From an uncultured Verrucomicrobium sp. (lineage in GTDB: Bacteria > Verrucomicrobiota > Verrucomicrobiia > Methylacidiphilales > GAS474): a stretch of DNA of 8,747 nt. A model generated the notes under the pieces. It was not told the origin of the DNA and did not search any database. It worked only from the letters and a program-made list of their open reading frames with translations. The translations under genes and the position numbers were made by a program. Of this stretch, positions 1 through 4,221 are shown piece by piece. The stretch covers positions 1 to 8,747 of the forward strand of contig CAISZB010000012.1 of the NCBI GenBank assembly GCA_903889845.1, in the 5' to 3' direction. Numbering within the stretch: the stretch's first letter is position 1; each line of letters begins with the position of its first letter.

Positions 1-8
1 CCAACTGG

Positions 9-122
9 CAGGGGCGGGAGCCAACCTGAGGGGGCACCCCTCAGAAGCCTACAAACGCGCGGTGGGCATGGAGCTGTACAGGGAAGCGAAGCGATTGTAC
101 CCGGTCCCGAAGGGCATCACCC
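9..122. repeat. Structured intergenic repeat, copy A
   Basis: This is one of two copies in the window; the other is at about 2531-2643, in the same orientation. Positions 52-122 align without gaps to 2573-2643 with 61 of 71 bases identical. The core at 74-115 differs from 2595-2636 by a single base, at 97. It contains the palindrome CTGTACAG and the small CCC-GAA-GGG fold. A hairpin at 26-44 precedes it, as in copy B. Weaker similarity (11 of 14) continues at 9-22. The end of the core is about 28 nt past the stop codon of the M20 gene, so it would be transcribed as that gene's 3' tail. It looks like a dispersed REP-like or 3'-UTR element. No coding function is supported. Confidence 0.75.
26..44. 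other. GCA-loop hairpin of repeat copy A
   Basis: CTGAGGGG, loop GCA, CCCCTCAG: a perfect 8-bp stem with a 3-nt loop. The matching hairpin at 2546-2566 has the same GCA loop but different paired bases (T27-A43 against G-C, C26-G44 against T-A), plus one extra C-G pair. Paired changes of this kind suggest that the fold, not the primary sequence, is maintained. Confidence 0.7.
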
Positions 123-150
123 ATTACCTTGCGCCCCCTTCCCCAGAAGG

Positions 151-1317
151 CTACAGCCCGCCCAAAAACCGGAGCAGGGCAGCGGCCCCGTCGTCCAGAT
201 CCCGCAGGGCAATATACTCGTCCCGGGTGTGGGCCTGGGCGATGGAACCGGGGCCGAAGGCGACGGCGGGGAGTCCCGCCCCGGCAAAGATCGCCGCGTC
301 GCAGAACCATGGAACGCCCCCGGGCGGCTTTCCTCCTGCCGCCCGGCGCAGGGCGGTGATGAGGGGCTGGTCGGGATCGGTCGCCAGGCCGGGGCAGCCG
401 CGCAGCTTCGCGACACGGACGCCGGGGGCGGCGCGCTTCACCGCCTTTTGGGCGAGGGCGAGGACGGCGGCGTGGCTCAGCGCAGGCGTGGTCCGGCAAT
501 CGACTTCGACGGTGCACGAGTCGGGAACGATGTTCACCTTGGAGCCGCCCCGGATCGTCCCGACGCTGAGGGTGGGGAGACCGAGGAGGGGATGGCGGTA
601 CTTCGCCGCGCGGAGGGCGGGGGCGACGTCCTCCCGCAGCGCGATGAGGGCGGGGGCCATGAGGTCGATGGCGTTGCGGCCCCGCTCCGGCGTCGAGGCG
701 TGGCAGGCCTTCCCGGCGGCGGTGAGGGTCAGCCAGAGGGCCCCCTTATGCGCGGTGACGACGCGGAGCTCGGTCGGCTCCCCGACGATGACGAGGTCGG
801 GCCGCTCCGCCTTCGGGATCGGGTGGGCGGCCAGGGCGCGGGCCCCTTCGTTCCCGGCTTCCTCCCCCATGAGGCCGACAAAGAAGATTTCCACATCGCC
901 GTCCTTCCCGCCCGCCTGCCACCACGCGGCGATGGCGTGGAGCATCGCGGCCATCGGCCCCTTCGTGTCGCTCGCGCCGCGACCGTAAAGGCGGCCCTTG
1001 GAGATCACGGGATCGAAGGGGGCGACGGTCATCCCGGCGACACTGACGGTGTCCGTGTGCGGGGCGAACCAGAGGCGGAGGCGGGGTTTCCGTCCCTTCT
1101 TCAGGCCCTTCGGCCTCCAGCGGGCGACGACGTTCGGGCGGTCGGGCAGGACCGGCATGAGGGCGGCCTCGGCCCCGGCCCGTTCCGTCCAACGGAGGAG
1201 GTATTCGGCGACCTTCTGCTCGTTGACATGGGGCGTACCCGGATCGCCCGTCGGGTTGACGCTGGGAATGGCGACCAGGTCCCGGAGCAGCGCGTGGAGG
1301 GGAGGAAGGGCGGCCAT
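151..1317 (-). CDS. M20 family metallopeptidase / ArgE-DapE-like deacylase
   Basis: A zinc-dependent amidohydrolase of the M20 family (ArgE/DapE/CPG2 type), which removes an acyl group or amino acid from small substrates, probably in the cytoplasm. Residues below are counted from an upstream GTG at 1341; subtract 8 for the ATG used here. The metal and catalytic set is complete: H95 and D97 in APHTDTV, D125 in GRGASDTKGP, E160/E161 in MGEEAG, E188 in VGEPTE and H371 in AQAHTRDEY. The dimerisation insert (about 196-310) carries H214 in KACHASTPERGRNAI and the GGSKVNIVPDSCTVEVDCR strand typical of ArgE/DapE. No signal peptide is seen. I prefer ATG 1317 because the conserved part begins at once (HALLRDLVAIPSVNP). 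A weak TCGACA-18-TACCGT promoter would place its start about 7 nt before this ATG. Neither start has a Shine-Dalgarno motif. The gene is not next to arginine or lysine genes, so the substrate cannot be named. Confidence 0.9.
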   Translation of the reverse strand: MAALPPLHALLRDLVAIPSVNPTGDPGTPHVNEQKVAEYLLRWTERAGAEAALMPVLPDRPNVVARWRPKGLKKGRKPRLRLWFAPHTDTVSVAGMTVAPFDPVISKGRLYGRGASDTKGPMAAMLHAIAAWWQAGGKDGDVEIFFVGLMGEEAGNEGARALAAHPIPKAERPDLVIVGEPTELRVVTAHKGALWLTLTAAGKACHASTPERGRNAIDLMAPALIALREDVAPALRAAKYRHPLLGLPTLSVGTIRGGSKVNIVPDSCTVEVDCRTTPALSHAAVLALAQKAVKRAAPGVRVAKLRGCPGLATDPDQPLITALRRAAGGKPPGGVPWFCDAAIFAGAGLPAVAFGPGSIAQAHTRDEYIALRDLDDGAAALLRFLGGL

Positions 1318-1363
1318 GCGCGGAACGGTACCCCGGCGCACGGGGGGATGTCGAGAGGAACGG

Positions 1364-1391
1364 TTGCGTTGTGTTGCGGGTGTGATACAAT
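1364..1391 (+). promoter_or_regulatory. Extended -10 promoter of the antitoxin-toxin operon
   Basis: TTGCGT at 1364-1369, a 16-bp spacer, then TACAAT at 1386-1391, preceded by TG at 1383-1384 in the extended -10 arrangement. Only six bases (GCCCCC) separate the -10 box from the antitoxin ATG at 1398, so transcription should begin at or within about a base of the start codon, giving a leaderless mRNA. It lies in the short gap shared with the divergent M20 gene. Confidence 0.6.
1369..1390. promoter_or_regulatory. Possible antitoxin operator over the -10 box
   Basis: TTGTGT at 1369-1374 and ATACAA at 1385-1390 form an imperfect inverted repeat (5 of 6 pairs) around 10 bases, overlapping the -10 element. 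GTTGCG is also directly repeated at 1363-1368 and 1373-1378, one helical turn apart. Antitoxins of the RelB/DinJ family usually repress their own promoter, so this is a plausible operator. The match is short and could be chance. Confidence 0.3.
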
Positions 1392-1397
1392 GCCCCC

Positions 1398-1658
1398 ATG
1401 TCCCAGACCTCGGTCATCCATGCCCGGATCGATCCCGCCACGAAAACGGCGACGGAGAAGGTCCTCGACGCCCTGGGGCTGACGCCGACGGAGGCGATCC
1501 GCCTCTTCTACCGGCAGATCGCGCTGCGCAAGGAATTCCCCCTCGAACTCCGCGTCCCGAACAAGCTGACCGCCGCCACGCTGGCCAAGAGCGACGCGGG
1601 CCGGGAGATCGAGCGCTTCGCGACGACGAAGGAGCTCTACGCCTCGTGGGACAAGTAG
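1398..1658 (+). CDS. dinJ: RelB/DinJ family antitoxin
   Basis: An 86-residue antitoxin of the type II RelB/DinJ family. It should bind and neutralise the YafQ-like toxin encoded just downstream, and the N-terminal part should dimerise on DNA to repress the operon. The N-terminus (about 4-50) has the ribbon-helix-helix pattern of DinJ: a short strand (SVIHARIDPATK), helix one (TEKVLDALGL), then TPTEAIRLFYRQIALRKEFP with the hallmark T-EAIRLF-QI. The C-terminal tail (about 55-86), acidic and basic mixed, is the expected toxin-binding part. Family members are about 80-90 residues, so the gene is full length. No Shine-Dalgarno precedes the ATG, and the -10 box is six bases upstream, so a leaderless message is likely. 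The toxin ATG follows 20 nt after the stop. Confidence 0.9.
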   Translation: MSQTSVIHARIDPATKTATEKVLDALGLTPTEAIRLFYRQIALRKEFPLELRVPNKLTAATLAKSDAGREIERFATTKELYASWDK

Positions 1659-1665
1659 GGACAAG
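1648..1665 (+). repeat. Tandem 8-bp repeat at the antitoxin stop codon
   Basis: GGGACAAG occurs at 1648-1655 and again at 1658-1665, a period of 10 bases, straddling the antitoxin TAG (1656-1658). The second copy runs into the AAGGGA that probably serves as the toxin ribosome binding site. It may be a small slippage duplication. Confidence 0.5.
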
Positions 1666-1678
1666 GGAATCCGAAGCC

Positions 1679-1942
1679 ATGCGGCTGGCCCAAACCTCGC
1701 AGTTCAAGAAGGACATCAAAAGGCAGCAGAAGCGGGGCAAGGACCTGGCCGAACTGAAGAAGGCCGTCGAACTTCTCGCCGCCGGGCAACCGCTCCCTCC
1801 CGGGTACAAGGATCATCCCCTCGCCGGAGGCTGGAAGGGGCGCCGGGATTGCCACATCGAGCCGGATTGGATTCTCATTTACCGGCTCTCCTCGGACGAA
1901 TTGCTCCTGGAACGGACGGGGAGCCACGCTGATTTGTTTTAG
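1679..1942 (+). CDS. yafQ: YafQ-family mRNA interferase toxin
   Basis: An 87-residue type II toxin of the RelE/YafQ family, expected to cleave mRNA at the ribosome when not held by the antitoxin. Alignment to E. coli YafQ from memory needs a constant offset of four, and every known functional residue is present: H46, D57, H59, D63, H83 and F87, standing for YafQ H50, D61, H63, D67, H87 and F91. The diagnostic stretches are YKDHPLAGGWKGRRDCHIEP, DWILIYRL and ERTGSHADLF. The ATG at 1679 gives the family's normal length. The open frame runs on upstream, but that part is not YafQ-like and overlaps the antitoxin. AGGGAA at 1664-1669 is a reasonable ribosome binding site, the clearest in the window. 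The module looks intact and probably active. Confidence 0.93.
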   Translation: MRLAQTSQFKKDIKRQQKRGKDLAELKKAVELLAAGQPLPPGYKDHPLAGGWKGRRDCHIEPDWILIYRLSSDELLLERTGSHADLF

Positions 1943-1980
1943 CTTTTCCTAAGGTCGCATAGACGAAGGGCTGGTCATGT

Positions 1981-2337
1981 TTATTGGGGGAGGAAAACGA
2001 TTTGCAGCCCATAAACTAAAAGAGCCAGCCACAGTAAGACTTTGATTGCCAAAAGAGGACCATTCACCCAAGCCGAGCTAGAGTGGGCCTTTCGTGTGCG
2101 CACAAGAAGCCGTAGACACGTTATCATGGAGGCCAGCCATACAATGGCGCAGACAGCCAACCTCACAACATCTGCGGTGGAGCGTGGAAGAGGGTAAATG
2201 CCGTAGAAAGTTCCGATCAAGAGAACCAGTGGAACACTGAGGGCTCCTGCCACAGCGCCTGAAATCCAAAAGCTTTTTCGTCGCGTGTTCCTAAGGGCCT
2301 TTTCAGAGAGGCGAGGGAATGACGCGAAAGGCCACAT
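1981..2337 (-). CDS. Small three-helix membrane protein of unknown function
   Basis: I do not recognise this 118-residue protein. It has three hydrophobic segments, at about 23-45, 57-79 and 93-116. The basic N-terminus (ALRNTRRKSF) and basic loop (VRTRKAH, about 79-85) suggest that the N-terminus and the loop after helix two are cytoplasmic. No cleavable signal or catalytic motif is seen. A hand count over 1981-2340 gives about 52% GC, against 70% or more in neighbouring genes, so the DNA may have been acquired recently. It converges on the toxin gene, leaving 38 bp between the two stops. ATG 2337 is the only start before an in-frame stop at 2362-2364. It lacks a Shine-Dalgarno but sits six bases after a possible -10 box. 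Codon phase is convincing because the hydrophobic pattern is strong, but the gene could be decayed or strain-specific. Confidence 0.6.
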   Translation of the reverse strand: MWPFASFPRLSEKALRNTRRKSFWISGAVAGALSVPLVLLIGTFYGIYPLPRSTADVVRLAVCAIVWLASMITCLRLLVRTRKAHSSSAWVNGPLLAIKVLLWLALLVYGLQIVFLPQ

Positions 2338-2343
2338 TCGGTT

Positions 2344-2372
2344 TTGATAGCAGTCAGCGGTCTAAATGAAAA
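2344..2372 (-). promoter_or_regulatory. Possible promoter of the small membrane protein
   Basis: On the minus strand TTTTCA (2367-2372), a 17-bp spacer and TATCAA (2344-2349) each match the -35 and -10 consensus at 4 of 6 positions. Six bases separate the -10 from ATG 2337, the same geometry as the antitoxin promoter, which would again give a leaderless mRNA. The match is weak. Confidence 0.3.
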
Positions 2373-2410
2373 TCCTCCAATACGCATGGCCTGTTACGCC
2401 CGAGGGTGCG

Positions 2411-2529
2411 TACTGCGTGGGGAGAATTCTCCTCCCACAGTGTTTCCTCCCATAGAGGTTAGATTCAGCGGAGGTGGCCATCGTTCAAGAGCATAGCCTG
2501 TAGGGAAAGGTCCTTTTTCCCACGCAGTA
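2411..2529. mobile_element. MITE-like element with 11-bp inverted ends
   Basis: TACTGCGTGGG (2411-2421) and CCCACGCAGTA (2519-2529) are perfect inverted repeats enclosing 97 bp with no gene. Each end carries TA, which could be the duplicated target of an IS630/Tc1-type insertion around 9-bp ends. Inside the left end, 2417-2438 also folds on itself (GTGGG/CCCAC and GAGAA/TTCTC with a 2-nt bulge, including the palindrome GGAGAATTCTCC). GGGAAA/TTTCCC (2503-2508, 2516-2521) lies at the right end. It may be a non-autonomous transposon relic or simply a long hairpin. No transposase is nearby. Confidence 0.4.
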
Positions 2530-2530
2530 T

Positions 2531-2643
2531 CAGAGCCGGGAGGCTTGGAGGGCGGCACGCCCTCCATTCGTTCAAACGCGCGGGTCGCTTCCACCTGTAC
2601 AGGGAAGCGAAGCGATTCTACCCGGTCCCGAAGGGCCGCACCC
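2531..2643. repeat. Structured intergenic repeat, copy B
   Basis: The second copy of the element at 9-122, same orientation, offset by 2521-2522 bases. Positions 2573-2643 match copy A at 61 of 71 bases, and the 2595-2636 core has one mismatch. The order of parts is the same: a GCA-loop hairpin (2546-2566), a short linker, CAAACGCGCG, then the core with CTGTACAG. The end is 14 nt past the stop of the nuclease gene, so it would form that gene's 3' tail. Copy B alone also has an 8-bp stem, TCGCTTCC (2585-2592) with GGAAGCGA (2603-2610), because its left arm differs from copy A. Confidence 0.75.
2546..2566. other. GCA-loop hairpin of repeat copy B
   Basis: GGAGGGCG-GCA-CGCCCTCC plus an outer T-A pair: a 9-bp perfect stem with a 3-nt loop. 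Compared with copy A, one C-G pair has been added symmetrically and the two outer pairs have changed while staying paired. There is no U-tract on either strand, so it is not a standard Rho-independent terminator. Confidence 0.7.
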
Positions 2644-2656
2644 TCAACAACGGTTC

Positions 2657-4063
2657 CTACAACCCAATCCCATCCCCCTCCCGCGGCAAAACAACGTCCG
2701 TGTTCCGGTAGACATGCCGGAGGGACTCCTGGAGGGCGAGGCCGGCCTCCTCTTCGCCGTGGACCAGAATGATCTTCTTCTTCGCGCCGCCGGTCCGGGC
2801 GACGTAACCGAGGAGTTCGTCCCGGTCGGCGTGGCCGCTGTAGGCGTCGATTTTGACGATCTCCGCGCGGACGTCGAATTCCTCGCCGAAGATTTTCACT
2901 TTCTTGTCCCCGCGCAGGAGGTGGGCGCCGAGGGTGTTCTCCGCGCAGAAGCCGACGAAGAGGATGGTGTTCCGCGCGTCGCCGACGTGGTTGCGCAGGT
3001 GGTGGAGGATGCGCCCAGCCTCGCACATGCCGGAGGCGGAGATGATGATGGCGGAGCCGGGGAAGGTGTTCAGTTCCTTCGATTGCTCCATCTCCCGGAT
3101 GTAGCGGATGTCGCCCCAGCCGAAGGGGTTCTTGTTCTTCTGGAGGTATTCGTAGAGGTCGGCATTGAAGCACTCCGGGTGGAGCCGGAAGACCTCGGTC
3201 GAGTTCACGCAGAGGGGGCTGTCGACGAAGATCGGGAGGGCGGGGAAACAGTTCACCTCGCGCAGCCGGTGGAGGGCCAGGACGACGCTCTGGACGCGGC
3301 CCACGGCGAAGGAGGGGATGATGACCTTGCCGCCCCGCTCCCGCGTCCGGTTCACCGTCGCGCACAGGAAGTCGGAGGCGGAGGCGATGGCCTCGTGGAG
3401 GCGGTTGCCGTAGGTGCTCTCCATGAGGAGGACGTCGACGCCGTCGACCGGCTCCGGGTCGCGCAGGATCTCGTTCCGTCCGCGCCCGACGTCGCCGCTG
3501 AAGAGGAGCCGCACGCGATGGGTTCCTTCGCTGAGGTCGAGGGCGACCTGGGCGGAGCCGAGCATGTGCCCGGCGTCGAAGAAGGTCGCCTTGATGCTCC
3601 CGCCGTCGCCGACGGCGACGGGGAAGGGGCGGCGGTAGTCGATGGTGACGAAGAGGGACATCGTCCGCTCCGCGTCCTCGCGGGAGTAGAGCGGTTCGAC
3701 GGGCGGGAGGCCGAGCTTCGCCCGCCGCTTGTTCACGAAGAGGGCGTCGCTCGCCTGGATCTTCGCCGAGTCCTGGAGCATGATCCCGCAGAGGTCGCGC
3801 GTGGCCGGGGTGGCGTAGATGTTTCCGTTGAAGCCGTGCCGGACCAGGTTCGGCAGGTTGCCGCTGTGATCGATGTGGGCGTGGGAGAGGACGACGGCGT
3901 CGAGGGAGGCGGGATCGAAGGGGAAGGCGGCGTTCCGCGCGCGGCTCGCCTCGCGCTTGCCTTCGGCCAGGCCGCAGTCGAGGAGGACGCGCGCGCCCCC
4001 CACTTCGAGAAGGTGCCGGGAGCCCGTCGTCATCCGGGCCGCCCCGTAGGGGGTCAACTTCAT
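2657..4063 (-). CDS. Beta-CASP metallo-beta-lactamase ribonuclease
   Basis: A 468-residue nuclease of the metallo-beta-lactamase/beta-CASP superfamily (CPSF-73/Ysh1-like, as in Thermus TTHA0252), expected to process or degrade RNA with two zinc ions in the cytoplasm. The metal ligands are visible: SHAHIDH (H61, H63, D65, H66), H166 in DAGHMLGS, D191 in FSGDVGR and H411 in YSGHADRDEL. Beta-CASP marks are ESTYGNR (215-221), PSFAVGR (250-256) and motif B in SASGMCEAGRILHHL (about 342-356). The RNA-specificity segment follows (about 385-437, ending KKIILVHGEEEA). It has no N-terminal KH domains and no long RNase J tail. Length is slightly above the 430-470 usual for the type. ATG 4063 begins directly at the first strand (MKLTPYGAARMTTGS). 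The exact RNA substrate cannot be read from sequence. It is separated from the murJ operon by 158 bp and followed by repeat copy B. Confidence 0.93.
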   Translation of the reverse strand: MKLTPYGAARMTTGSRHLLEVGGARVLLDCGLAEGKREASRARNAAFPFDPASLDAVVLSHAHIDHSGNLPNLVRHGFNGNIYATPATRDLCGIMLQDSAKIQASDALFVNKRRAKLGLPPVEPLYSREDAERTMSLFVTIDYRRPFPVAVGDGGSIKATFFDAGHMLGSAQVALDLSEGTHRVRLLFSGDVGRGRNEILRDPEPVDGVDVLLMESTYGNRLHEAIASASDFLCATVNRTRERGGKVIIPSFAVGRVQSVVLALHRLREVNCFPALPIFVDSPLCVNSTEVFRLHPECFNADLYEYLQKNKNPFGWGDIRYIREMEQSKELNTFPGSAIIISASGMCEAGRILHHLRNHVGDARNTILFVGFCAENTLGAHLLRGDKKVKIFGEEFDVRAEIVKIDAYSGHADRDELLGYVARTGGAKKKIILVHGEEEAGLALQESLRHVYRNTDVVLPREGDGIGL

Positions 4064-4108
4064 GAGCCTACTCTAGCCTAAAAGGTCCTTCATTGCGATG
4101 GGGAAGAT

Positions 4109-4117
4109 GGGGGGGGG
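4109..4117. repeat. Nine-base poly-G tract upstream of the nuclease gene
   Basis: Nine consecutive G on the plus strand (C on the coding strand), about 46 nt before the nuclease ATG. Runs of this length can slip during replication. Here it would alter the 5' leader or promoter spacing rather than a reading frame. Confidence 0.7.
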
Positions 4118-4139
4118 CGGGCCTATGAGAGAGGGGGTT

Positions 4140-4197
4140 AAAAAGAATTCGCGCTTCGCACAGGATCTCTCTTCCCTTTGCGATCAAGCCGAAGCGC
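4140..4197 (-). terminator. Possible terminator after murJ
   Basis: Read on the minus strand, GCGCTTCG (4190-4197) pairs with CGAAGCGC (4151-4158) around a 31-nt loop. GAATTC and then five T (4144-4140) follow. It begins about 25 nt past the murJ stop. The large loop and the six bases before the T run make it a poor match to a standard Rho-independent terminator, but it is the only candidate for closing the operon. Confidence 0.35.
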
Positions 4198-4221
4198 ACC
4201 TCGGAGAGAGGACGCTAACCT

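Larger units (their letters stand above)
2338..2656. other. Gene-free stretch rich in inverted repeats
   Basis: No credible gene lies in these 319 bases. Open frames that cross it are out-of-frame readings of the nuclease gene or of the repeat. From left to right it holds a weak minus-strand promoter (2344-2372), an inverted-repeat element (2411-2529), a hairpin (2546-2566) and repeat copy B up to 2643. The left half is AT-richer, like the membrane-protein gene. Confidence 0.7.

Noticed and set aside
41..130. Small peptide shared by both repeats on the minus strand (ALRDRVxSLRFPVQ)
   Set aside because: The shared peptide follows from the shared DNA. Start codons are not conserved between copies, the single core change is non-synonymous, and the stem covariation fits structure better than coding.
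998..1678. Upstream extension of the toxin frame
   Set aside because: It overlaps the antitoxin in another frame, and YafQ-like sequence begins only at ATG 1679.
2503..2521. GGGAAA/TTTCCC as a terminator
   Set aside because: The stem is six weak pairs with a 7-nt loop, and the T run is inside the structure rather than after it.
2394..3365. A 323-codon minus-strand open frame across repeat copy B
   Set aside because: It is an alternate frame of the nuclease gene continued through the repeat, with no recognisable domain.
2714..4081. A 455-codon plus-strand open frame
   Set aside because: It is antisense to the beta-CASP nuclease, whose metal motifs are complete, and has a low-complexity acidic composition.
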